Source: Chloroflexota bacterium (GTDB lineage Bacteria > Chloroflexota > Dehalococcoidia > Tepidiformales > Tepidiformaceae). From it: a stretch of 64,000 bases of DNA. Where the stretch lies: the NCBI GenBank assembly GCA_026702615.1, contig JAPPBY010000017.1:1-64000 (forward strand). The letters are read 5' to 3'. The stretch's first letter is position 1. Each line of letters begins with the position of its first letter. The translations under genes were made by a program, and so were the position numbers. A model generated the notes under the pieces. That model worked only from the letters and a program-made list of their open reading frames with translations. It did no database searches and was not told the DNA's origin. Positions 43,801 to 49,571 of this stretch are shown here, in pieces.

Positions 43801-45032
43801 TGGAGGGGCAGGTGCTCCCAGTCGAGGCTCGGGTTGGGGTCGTTGAAGTGCAGGTGCCGGGGGATCACGCCCCGCTTCAGGACCAGGGCAGCCTTCATCA
43901 GGCCCGCGATTCCGGCGGCCGACTCGAGGTGCCCGATGTTCGTCTTGACGGACCCGACGAGGAGCGGGTGGTCGGGGTCGCGGCCCTCGCTGTACACGGT
44001 GGCGGCGGCATTGATCTCGATGGGGTCGCCGACAGCGGTTCCGGTGCCGTGCGCCTCCAGGTAGTCGACCTCGGAGGGGGGAATGCCGGCATCGGCGTGC
44101 GCGGCCTTGATGACCGCTTCCAGCGCCGGGGTGTGGGGGACGGTCAGGCCGACGCTGGCGCCGCCGTGGTTGACGGCAGCGCCGCGGATGACAGCCCAGA
44201 TGCGGTCGCCGTCGGCCTCCGCCTCGCTCAGCCGCTTGAGCACGACTACGCCGCAGCCCTCGCCCCGCACGTAGCCGTTCGCGGAGGCGTCGAACGCCTT
44301 GCACTGCCCATCAGGGGACAACATCATCGAGTCGGCGCGCAGCTCGTAGATGCGACCGTTGAGGATGGCCTGGACGCCGCCGGCGATGGCGAGGTCGGCC
44401 TTCCCCGCCTGGAGGTCGGCGACGGCGTCGTGCACGGCCACGAGCGCGGACGCGCAGGCGGCGTCGACGGCCTTGGCGGGCCCCATCAGGCCGAGGACGA
44501 AGGAGACTCGGCCGCTGGTGCCGTTCAGGTTGGTGCCGCTGAGGGCATAGAGGGAGCCGGCGGCCTCGGTGGGCCTGGTTGTATCGAGGACGAGCATGCG
44601 GTACTCGTCGTTGCTGATGCCGGTGTAGACGCCAGTGCGCGTCTCCCGCAGTCGTTCGGGGTCGATTCCGGCGTCCTCGAGCGCCAGCCAGGTCGTCTCC
44701 AGCATCATGCGCTGCTGGGGGTCGAGGAGCTGCGCCTCGACGGGAGAGATGCGGAAGAAGGCGGCGTCGAATTGCTCGATGTCGTCGACGAAGGCGCCGA
44801 AGCGGCACGCCTCGTTCGGGAGCTCGGCATCGCCGAAGAGCGTCCCCATCCGCCCCCCGGTGGCGCCGGGGACGTTCTCGGTAATCGCGTTCCCGCCCTC
44901 TTCGAGGAGCTTCCAGAAGGAATCGAGGTCGTTCGCTCCAGGGAACCGGCAGGCCATCCCGACGATAGCGATGGGCACGCCACCGGCGGAGTGAGGTTGC
45001 ATCGTGGGGCTGGACTGCTCGTTGGCCGACAT
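34821..45032 (-). CDS. Type I polyketide synthase: KS-AT-DH-cMT-psiKR-ER-KR-ACP-KS-AT(inactive)
   Basis: A 3403-residue multienzyme. Domains (residues): KS1 20-445 (Cys193 in DAACASALVA, His328 in EAHGTGT, His368 in NIGH); AT1 578-880 (Ser671 in GHSVGE; AKAFHS at 773-778, the malonyl-type motif); DH about 945-1200 (His980, HxxxGxxxxP; Asp1154); C-methyltransferase about 1300-1640 (VLEVGAGTGSAT at 1478); structural psi-KR 1660-1850; ER 1885-2182 (HAGAGGVGLAAIQLA); KR 2190-2375 (GGLGGIG; His2340 where the catalytic Tyr is expected); ACP 2465-2545 (Ser2502 in GMDSLMAV); KS2 2572-2992 (Cys2738, HATGS with His2873, NIGH His2913); AT2 3122-3345, degenerate. It ends at the post-AT linker YPFQRKRHWF, without ACP or thioesterase. 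A fully reducing, methylating module suggests a branched fatty-acyl-like product. Confidence 0.95.
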   Translation of the reverse strand: MSANEQSSPTMQPHSAGGVPIAIVGMACRFPGANDLDSFWKLLEEGGNAITENVPGATGGRMGTLFGDAELPNEACRFGAFVDDIEQFDAAFFRISPVEAQLLDPQQRMMLETTWLALEDAGIDPERLRETRTGVYTGISNDEYRMLVLDTTRPTEAAGSLYALSGTNLNGTSGRVSFVLGLMGPAKAVDAACASALVAVHDAVADLQAGKADLAIAGGVQAILNGRIYELRADSMMLSPDGQCKAFDASANGYVRGEGCGVVVLKRLSEAEADGDRIWAVIRGAAVNHGGASVGLTVPHTPALEAVIKAAHADAGIPPSEVDYLEAHGTGTAVGDPIEINAAATVYSEGRDPDHPLLVGSVKTNIGHLESAAGIAGLMKAALVLKRGVIPRHLHFNDPNPSLDWEHLPLQVTSESMELPQRNGRPRLAGVNSFGISGTNAHVVVEEYCRPDGDGAGTEGAAQIVSTSLSAPLAGLPLPDESLDPRPARLLPLSAKSESALRDLARGYLAWLDEQTTEPAEAASTPLLSDAAWTAAVGRSHFDYRTGVAFEDVSSLRERLGELAEGADPVEPGAARTVAFVYTGQGSQWAGMGQALYETEPVARAVLDRCEAVFREARGASLLDVMFGRATGQGDLGDTAWEQPALYALECALTALWSSVGIRPEVVVGHSVGEIAAAQAAGVFSLEDGMRFAEARGSLLSGMEGGGMAAVFAPPDEVAAAVEAFNAESDGVGLSIAADNGAHQVVSGPVADIETISEQLEAQELRVRRLNTAKAFHSALVEPVLEGLEASLEGVEIRSPDLTVISNVTGRPVEPGTLLDAAYWKRHARHAVAFAGGVESLAELGVDLVVEIGPDSVLGTMATLCWPSGNAAPAALASLRRPPRDGSSPDPEAGFVDAVAAGYEAGLDIAFEGLFAGEARRRISLPSYPFQRELHWVEATKQRRLGAGHPLLGARHESARGEVAFETEVFPSDPAWLEDHRVFGRYVAPGALYGAMAATASLVEEGSSSLVIEDMQLHNPLVFAEQNPEDGAPEEGRRMQVVLDVAEGASARQVTVFSKGTEEGWTVHLEGRVLPGALMPEAGERIDLDELKARLSQSDVSDYYRAKAATGINLGPFFRTLGRVWSAPGEALGEVTLPDALGRNELDIHPLVLDGCFQVVGVARNMSGAPGEATYLPFGWDRMWLNGRLPDRVLCHVVMSESAQDAESSETPEVLTGEVRIYDTNGVLLGGLGGYTVKRATRAALLSAVEGVRDLLYEVTWRDRALESGIQPADFFPSAASVAAASDSFSEYLAAAEVDPDDRVSLLADLERWSHAYALLNLEKLGWQRRSGDVVDAEELRERLGVVEEHDRLFRRMFEMLARAGVVEEKDGSFVVVVGADDPLPEQLPADPEGYAAEMEARYSHGVTEVGLFSRSAGALADVLRGEMDPLTLLFSSGEPTAGDLYLKAPVARAANGMLADAVRAIVAELPEGRRLRVLEVGAGTGSATASVLPELPEGRFDYVYTDISAGFFAEAEERFGDGGGSIDYRPLDIEKDPIPQGFDSHGYDLIIASNVLHATRYLGETLTHCLDVLSPAGHLVALENLRGLGWMDLTFGQLDGWWRFADPFRTEHALMGPTMWRQALRNAGFEEAEVIGVGEDAPTEKLDKGVIVARGPAQITEPPGAWILSPDQGGLAEQLAAELAERNQTVVLAGEEVVDPESRESWAALIEGLPADLPLNGVVHLQALAGHGEEATTEEITQDVKDAGASGLALVQAISDSDVIPEKGIWFVTRGAQVLERERGGELAGAVLWGLGKVVALEAPHLQPRMIDLDPAGTGALSDLVNELLHPDEENHIAYRLGRRLAARLVRPEDAAQRLALPEDSEWVLAPDRAGVFERPEVKQLPARPLEPKEVRVAVEASGLNFWDVFRSLGFIEEGDLGRELCGFVVDTGSEVSTVSPGDHVVGLGFGAFAQEMVTREELVAPAPEGVSVSALATIPSAFVSADLSFRFTGLEPGERVLIHAGAGGVGLAAIQLAQAAGAEVFATASALKQDYLRSLGVEHIFDSRTTDFGEAILEATGGEGVHVVLNSLTSEGFIDASLACLAKGGRFVEMARRDILSYEEMAALRPDVPYHILELDVLKKTDPAHVGVVLTELMARFATGRLRPIIHSRWPLAEAGSALGFMRSARHMGKIVLTAPPIVDGQLRQDRTYLVTGGLGGIGIAVANWLADNDAGAIVLNGRRDPDPEAVEAIEALRARGVRIEVELADVTDPAAIDAMLARIDESLPPLGGVIHSVGVLSDAALGNQTWESFETVLSPKIVGAWHLHRATLDRDLHMFLLFSSRVGVMGNPGQANHAAANAFLDQLAGHRRALGLPGQAIAWGAWSEIGEAAEQRERIERQRASRGGRWFTPQQGIRALERIVRQDATTSVVMSMDWSVFEEAVEERPAFLEDMLSSSDDEADDAASSEDVLSQLRMASAAGHEELLVSFLQQEVRAVLRLPTAPSPTIGFFDLGMDSLMAVELRNRLNRAFTGEYVASNTVVFDYPDISSLARHIAGELGEPGEAREAPPAPEPAAPERLVPGRTSDDGIAVVGMACRFPGAADMAAFWELLESGADAVTDGRRDAGEWSGAVGDPAAKDVTNLRGGFVDEIDRFDARFFRISPIEARAMDPRQRMMLETSWEAFEDAGFDPNQLRGSRTGVYAGLGGSEYRDLVAASDKDQSYLGTTGSVTVGRIAFVLGLEGPAMPIDLACASSLAAVHQAGVALQRGEVDLALAGGVNVVLSPEVSRFMMELGMLSPTGECRPFDASANGYVRGEGCGMVVLKRLRDAEADGDRIWGVIRGSAVNQNGASAALTVPNGPAQERIMAEALAQAGVLPSEVDYLEAHATGSQLGDPIELNAAASVYGKGRDPDRPLLVGSVKSNIGHTESAAGMAALIKTVLAMNRGVIPQHLHFDDPNRHVEWDDIPLRVASAATDWPDVSGRRPLAGVNAFGLSGANAHVLVEGYEPPLGASESNGAALPEGSSRPVPVTLPDSLPPAGEDSPERSARFLPLSARSAGSLRDLAARYRSWLDGEDGSAASEALSDLAWTASTGRGHFPHRAGVVFTDTAQLRQGLETVANTYDAPDQPPPEPATRVAFAFSAHGSQWAGMGESLYRSEPVARAVLDRCDELMREERGASLLDILFGAEQDLDDPAWAQPAVYAIECALAAQWASVGIRPNAVVGSRPGGLAAAQAAGAISLEEGLRLSAAFGVLEASPDEGALEGLEAALAALSPEVPSGALVNGVTGRVVESADELGADYWRTQARDPVEPGTCAKALAALGVDIVIEVGPDAALAPALCEAWPDSSDAPVVVLTLECPAAEGASAEPGDGFMNAVAAAYDAGLDLAFAGLFAGEARRRVALPTYPFQRKRHWF

Positions 45033-45046
45033 GGGCTCCTACCCGC

Positions 45047-45075
45047 GACAGGGTCTCCCTGCGCAGGAGCCTGTC
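45047..45075 (-). promoter_or_regulatory. Hairpin in the PKS leader
   Basis: A nested inverted repeat, GACAGG / CCTGTC enclosing CTCC / GGAG with a 7-nt loop, lies 15-43 bp upstream of the PKS start codon, just before the TAGGAG ribosome binding site. It could modulate translation or mRNA stability. The pairing is seen; any role is inference. Confidence 0.3.
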
Positions 45076-45173
45076 TGGGTCATTATGAAGAAGCGCCCGC
45101 CTGTTGGTGGCGCACTCCGAATCGCGGTGTGAGTCGGCTTACCCCACAGGGCCAACCGACAGCCTGGAGCGGG

Positions 45174-45494
45174 TCAGGCGCCGGGAGGTCGGTAAGGCAC
45201 GTTCATGGAGACGGCCTGGTCCACGGTCTCGGCGGTCAGCAGCACGGTGACGCTCACGCCAAGAGCCCCGGCGGAGCTGATGGCGAGCGAGACGGCGGTC
45301 GCGGCGGCGTCATCGGGAAGGTCCGCCGTGATGAAGAGGTCGTTCTTGCCGAACGCGAAGTAGAGGGACTCCAGAGAGCCGCCAACACCCTCGATGGTCT
45401 CCGTCAGGGCCGCCCGGCGGCTCGTTCCGCCTTCCTTGACCAGGCCCGCAAGGCCGGTCTGCGTGTAGCTCGCCTGAAGCAGGTACTTCCCCAT
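45174..45494 (-). CDS. GYD-domain protein
   Basis: A 106-residue small protein of the GYD family (dimeric alpha/beta-barrel-like): MGKYLLQASYTQTGLAGLVKEGGTSRRAALTETIEGVGGSLESLYFAFGKNDLFITADLPD. This family is common in Actinobacteria, Chloroflexota and Proteobacteria; its function is not established. It has an excellent ribosome binding site (GGAGG, 6 nt). It lies 142 bp upstream of the PKS gene on the same strand and may share a transcript with it. Confidence 0.85.
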   Translation of the reverse strand: MGKYLLQASYTQTGLAGLVKEGGTSRRAALTETIEGVGGSLESLYFAFGKNDLFITADLPDDAAATAVSLAISSAGALGVSVTVLLTAETVDQAVSMNVPYRPPGA

Positions 45495-45577
45495 GTTCTT
45501 CCTCCAACTGGTAGTGCTGTATGCCTACCAGTGGCGGGCAGGGGCGGTCAAGGCATTATCGGAGCGGGGTCACTCGC

Positions 45578-46009
45578 TCAGGGCAGGACCGCCTCGATCT
45601 GGGCGACATGGTCCTCGCGGTGCCGCCAGCGTTCGATCGCGTACGCGAAGCCGGTTTGACGGAGCGACTCGAGCTGGTCGCCGGTGAGGGCTTCCAGGGT
45701 CGCGTCGAGCTGTTCCGCCGCCTGCACGGCGATGGCGCCGGCCTCCCCGGCGTCGAACAGGGGGGCGATCGCCTCCAGGGTTGCGTTAGTCGTCACGTCC
45801 TCGGCCGGAAACTCGTCACCGCGCATGTAGCGGTGGAGGGCAACGTGCTGGCGCACATCCCAGAACGCCAGATGGACGAGGGCGAAGGCCACCGTCCATC
45901 CACCGCCGAGCGAACGGGACAACGCCGATTCGTCCAGCCGGGACACGAGGTCACGCAGACGGCTCGTGGCCCGGGCATTGCTCTCCAGGTCGCGGTCTTG
46001 CGTGTTCAT
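45578..46009 (-). CDS. DinB-like metal-dependent four-helix-bundle protein
   Basis: A 143-residue protein: LRDLVSRLDESALSRSLGGGWTVAFALVHLAFWDVRQHVAL and ERWRHREDHVAQIEAVL. The DinB/YfiT fold has three His metal ligands; His in LVHLAFWD and the HREDH pair at the end fit. Members include thiol-transferases (mycothiol or bacillithiol-dependent) and uncharacterised stress proteins. The ATG at 46009 has GAGG upstream; the longer open frame is unsupported. Divergent from the amidohydrolase gene. Confidence 0.8.
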   Translation of the reverse strand: MNTQDRDLESNARATSRLRDLVSRLDESALSRSLGGGWTVAFALVHLAFWDVRQHVALHRYMRGDEFPAEDVTTNATLEAIAPLFDAGEAGAIAVQAAEQLDATLEALTGDQLESLRQTGFAYAIERWRHREDHVAQIEAVLP

Positions 46010-46230
46010 GTGACACCCTCGGGTCGGGAACGGGGGACGGCTTCGCACCAGGGTGCGGACCCACCAATCGGCATGCGTTGCATAGGTTCTCCTGGTGGGC
46101 CTACACGTACTGTACTGCGAACTTTCCGCTGGGCGGTGACGCTGCACGCTGAGTCCTCTGGAGGTGATACCGTGCCGCCGGGTGAGATGGCTGGCGACCC
46201 GGTGGCGGGCCCACAGGAAGGACTCGAGAA

Positions 46231-47073
46231 TTGCTCACGATCGACTGTCAGGTTCACGCGTACGAACGCGACCGCCCCGAGCGACCCTGGGCCGGGACGC
46301 TCGTGGGCCCCTCCGAGGTGACCGGTGACGACATGGTCTCGGCGATGGATGCCCTTGGCGTCGACGGCGCGCTCCTGGTCTCGCCGCACAGCATGTACCG
46401 CTACGACGCGAGCTACGCGCTCGAAGTGCACGCCCGGCATCCCGGGCGCTTCGGCCTGATCAAGCCGATCGACCCGGAAGCCTCCGACATCGGCGACGAA
46501 GTTGCCCGCTGGGCGGCGATCCCTGGGGTCGTCGGGGCACGCATGATGTTGAGCTATTTGGAGCCCGACGCGACGGCCGATCACCCCGGGCTCAATCAGA
46601 TCCTGGCCGCGGGAGCGGCGAACGACATTCCGATCAACGTGTTGTGCTGGCGGAAGCTCGATCTGATCAGGGAGCTCGCCCGGCGCCATCCCAACACCCG
46701 GGTCGTGATCGACCACCTGGGCCTCCCCCAGCCCTTCGAGCCGCCGCTACTCGAGCAACCGTTCGCCGACCTGCCCGCCGTCCTCGAACTGGCGGAACTC
46801 GACAACGTCGCCATCAAGGTGTCGGGGGCGTGCACGCTGTCGCGGGAACCGTATCCCTACGACGACATCTGGGAGCCTCTGGGTCAGGTCTTCCGGGCAT
46901 TCGGGTTCGAGCGGTGCATGTGGGGAACCGACTGGACCCGCGCGGTCGAGCTCCTGACCTACGAGCAGGGTGTCGAGGCGTTCCGCGTCACCGACCAACT
47001 CACGGAGTCAGAGCGAGCGGCCCTCATGGGGGGCAGCCTCGCGCAGATCTACTCGTGGACGCCGGGTAGCTAG
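46231..47073 (+). CDS. Amidohydrolase 2-family metal-dependent hydrolase
   Basis: A 280-residue TIM-barrel hydrolase (PF04909-like): TIDCQVHAYERDRPERPW near the N-terminus, GALLVSPHSMYRYDASYALE, VVIDHLGLP (His ligand) and RCMWGTDWTR (catalytic Asp). These enzymes include decarboxylases and lactonases of aromatic and sugar-acid pathways. The first in-frame start is a TTG at 46231 with AGGAAGGA upstream; the family starts at about this point. A short frame with a very strong ribosome binding site (GGAGGTGAT before a GTG at 46172) overlaps the start in another frame. Confidence 0.85.
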   Translation: MLTIDCQVHAYERDRPERPWAGTLVGPSEVTGDDMVSAMDALGVDGALLVSPHSMYRYDASYALEVHARHPGRFGLIKPIDPEASDIGDEVARWAAIPGVVGARMMLSYLEPDATADHPGLNQILAAGAANDIPINVLCWRKLDLIRELARRHPNTRVVIDHLGLPQPFEPPLLEQPFADLPAVLELAELDNVAIKVSGACTLSREPYPYDDIWEPLGQVFRAFGFERCMWGTDWTRAVELLTYEQGVEAFRVTDQLTESERAALMGGSLAQIYSWTPGS

Positions 47074-47098
47074 GGGGCGGAGGGGTGGCGCTCGCTGC

Positions 47099-47188
47099 CT
47101 ACGGATCCGGCTGACGGACGACCAAGCGCTGGTTCGCCTCGACGTCGGGGGCCACGGTTTCGCTGCCGTCGGGCCACTGCACAGGCAG
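47099..47188 (-). pseudogene. Remnant of an ASPIC/UnbV-type domain C-terminus
   Basis: In the otherwise geneless 47074-47462 stretch, one minus-strand frame ends VQWPDGSETVAPDVEANQRL followed by VVRQPDP and a stop. 'v.WPdG..q...dv.aNq.l.vr' is the signature tail of ASPIC/UnbV domains, which end FG-GAP surface proteins. The rest of the domain (the usual FGLG segment) is not recognisable upstream, so this is probably a decayed 3' fragment. Confidence 0.4.
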
Positions 47189-47251
47189 TCCTTCAGCGAC
47201 GGGCGATGTCTTCCAGCCGCGGCAGCCAGGGGAGGGTAGCGTTCGGTTCGC

Positions 47252-47332
47252 GGTACGCTGGGCGTAGCCGGAAGTGGTGGGCCTAGCTTGACGGTAGGCA
47301 GTACCACCTTCGACCTGCTGTTCAGCCTGTAA
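47252..47332 (+). pseudogene. Remnant resembling a histidine-kinase C-terminus, copy 1
   Basis: A 26-codon plus-strand frame includes GSGGPSLTVGSTTFDLLFSL and a stop. 'SGG...v.S..G.GTtF.v.FpL' is the end of the HATPase domain of sensor kinases. A second, similarly short copy lies at 53726-53838, on the other side of the giant surface-protein gene. The tail of the two copies shares a 13-bp identity (TGCTGTTCAGCCT) plus flanking matches. Nothing upstream is intact. Confidence 0.35.
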
Positions 47333-47462
47333 CGGCTGGCATCCACCGTTTCTGAGGCCGCTTCGCGCCGCCGCACCAACACGGGCTTGACTGTGCGTTC
47401 GTGCGAAGTGGGGCGTGCCCGGTTCTCCGTGGTGCTGTCGTTCTGGCACTGGCGGCCAGCAC

Positions 47463-49571
47463 CTACTCTTCGTCTGCTTCGGACCTCCCCAGCGTCCAGA
47501 TGACGGCCTTCTCAGCCACGACCCAGTAGGTCGCACCGGAGGAGAACGTGGTCAGGGTGTTCAGCCCGGGCACGTCCTCCAGGCCGGGGAAGTAGCCCAA
47601 CCATGAGCCAGTGCTCTCGTCCCAGGTGTAGACGGCGACCACCCCTTCCGGAAGGCCGGCCTCGGCGATTGGCGCGCCGTCGGGGCCGGGCCACTCGAAC
47701 GAGGTCCACGTGGGGCCCAGCGCGAGCGTCTTCACCGTGGGCTCGAAGGTCACCCGGTACACCCTCTGGCGGCTGCCGTCGGACGAGGTGACGGTGACGG
47801 TGACATCCTCGAGGCCCTGTAGGGCGACCTGATGACCGTTTGTGTCGTCGCCGTCGGCATCGTCCGGCTTGACCTCGCTCTCCGTGCGGCGCTGCACCGC
47901 CTCCGCCACGACCGTCGTCTCCGTCACACCCTCCCGGATCACGCCTCGATAGTCGGTCCGGGCCGGGTCGAACGCCCCTATCTCGATGCCGCTGAGCGTG
48001 AGCGACGCGAGGCGTGCGTCGATCGCGTCGGGCATGTTGTAGCTGTAGACCTTGCCGTCGCTCGCATCGGCGACGTACAGGAAGTCGCCGTCGGACCAGA
48101 TGCCGCGGGGGCTGTTGTTGCTGGCCTGACTGAGCCCGTCGAACTCCTCGTCCCTGACCCGTTCGAGGCTGGCGTCTTCACCTGCCGCTTCCACCTCCTC
48201 GCGTGTGGGGAGGCGGTAGGCGAAGAGGCGCCGGGGACTTGAGCCGGGGTCGGAGACCCAGAGAGTGACGCCGTCGGACCACATGCCGCGCGGGTCGCTG
48301 TCGCGCGAGTCGAGGGCGTACTCAGCGAGGAAGTCGCCGGTGGCGAGGTCGTAGGCGAAGAGGCTGTCCTTCCCGCCGTCGAGCACCCACATGGTCTCGC
48401 CGTCGGACCAGATGCCGCGGGCATCGGCGTTCCGTTCGGCCAGCTCCAGGTCACGGTCTTCGAGGCGGTCGCCGGTGGCGATGTCGTAGGCGAAGAGCTT
48501 GTCCCGGCCGCTGTCCGAGACCCACACGTTCCCCTTGCCGTCGGACCAGATGCCGCGGGGCGCGCGGTTGCGCTCGTCCAGGGCGAACTCGCGGTCCTCG
48601 GCGCGCTCGCCGGTCTCGAGGTCGTAGGCGTAGACGGCGTCGTCGGCGCCGTCGCCGTTGTGGAGGAGCCAGAGTGTGGCGCCGTCGGACCACATCCCGG
48701 TGGGGGAATCGTGGCCGCTGGCCAGGGCCTCGATGTCGTGCTTCACGGTCCACTCGAAGTCGGCCTTGCTCGGAGTTGGACCGGTCGGGCCGCCCCCGCC
48801 ACCTCCACCGCCGCCCCCGCCGGTGATGGGTAATCCCACGGGTCCGGTCGTGACGGTGATGGTCACTTCGACGCTCGCCCTGCCGCCGTTTGTGTCGTCC
48901 GCTTCCACGGTGACGGTGTAGGCGTCCCTGACCACGATGTCGAAAGCGACTCCCGTGCCGACGGTGATCTGGCCGCTGCGGAGATCGATGTCGAAGGAGC
49001 CGGCGTCCACGCCGAAGAGGCTGTACGCGAGCCTGTCCCCATCTACGTCGCTGGCGGTTACGGGGGCCCCGACGTTTTCGCCCTCGCCTGAGCTCTCCGG
49101 CACGGAGCGAGCCGCGGCCCCGGGCCCGAACGTGGGGTCGTCGTTGACGCTGATGACGTTGACGCTGACGTTCGCACTGTCTGAGCGGGAGGGGCTACCG
49201 CCATCCCGGACCGTGTAGGTGAACGTGTCCGCACCGTGGTAATCGGCTCTGGGGGTATACGTGATGGTGTAGCGCTCGCCCGGATTCTGCGGGACGTTGA
49301 TCACGACCTGCCCGTTGCGCGCAGTCCCCGCGCTCACCGTCAGATCGCTCGGGGCGTCCTCGGGGTCGCTGTCGTTGGCGAGCACATCTATCGTCACCGA
49401 CTCGTCTTCGGTCACAGTGGCGCTGTCGTCCTCGGCCTCCGGCGGTTCGTTTACATCCGTGACGGTAATGGTGACGGTGATGGTGTCGAATGCATTCGAA
49501 TCGTCGCTGGCCCTGACGGTGACCGTGTGGGATGCCGCCGACTCGTGGTCGAGCGAGCCCGCCTCCTTCAC
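47463..49571 (-). CDS. Giant surface protein, C-terminal part (cadherin-like, WSDG propeller, beta-sandwich); downstream of a frameshift
   Basis: A 702-codon frame that continues the next entry after a one-base frameshift at about 49602-49605. It has cadherin/VCBS-like repeats (TITVTVTDVNEPPEAEDDSA; NDDPTFGPGAAARSVPES), a Gly-rich hinge, then five propeller-like blades of about 48 residues ('GIWSDGxTxWVxDxxxDxLFAYDLATG'), a cadherin-like beta-sandwich (SLTLSGIEIGAFDPARTDYRG) and a terminal domain (VYTWDESTGSWLGYFPG, then TLTTFSSGATYWVV) found at the ends of secreted Chloroflexota proteins. The GTG at 49571 is only the first start codon after the shift, not a likely true start. No membrane anchor or sorting signal is visible at the end. 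Confidence 0.75.
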   Translation of the reverse strand: MKEAGSLDHESAASHTVTVRASDDSNAFDTITVTITVTDVNEPPEAEDDSATVTEDESVTIDVLANDSDPEDAPSDLTVSAGTARNGQVVINVPQNPGERYTITYTPRADYHGADTFTYTVRDGGSPSRSDSANVSVNVISVNDDPTFGPGAAARSVPESSGEGENVGAPVTASDVDGDRLAYSLFGVDAGSFDIDLRSGQITVGTGVAFDIVVRDAYTVTVEADDTNGGRASVEVTITVTTGPVGLPITGGGGGGGGGGGPTGPTPSKADFEWTVKHDIEALASGHDSPTGMWSDGATLWLLHNGDGADDAVYAYDLETGERAEDREFALDERNRAPRGIWSDGKGNVWVSDSGRDKLFAYDIATGDRLEDRDLELAERNADARGIWSDGETMWVLDGGKDSLFAYDLATGDFLAEYALDSRDSDPRGMWSDGVTLWVSDPGSSPRRLFAYRLPTREEVEAAGEDASLERVRDEEFDGLSQASNNSPRGIWSDGDFLYVADASDGKVYSYNMPDAIDARLASLTLSGIEIGAFDPARTDYRGVIREGVTETTVVAEAVQRRTESEVKPDDADGDDTNGHQVALQGLEDVTVTVTSSDGSRQRVYRVTFEPTVKTLALGPTWTSFEWPGPDGAPIAEAGLPEGVVAVYTWDESTGSWLGYFPGLEDVPGLNTLTTFSSGATYWVVAEKAVIWTLGRSEADEE

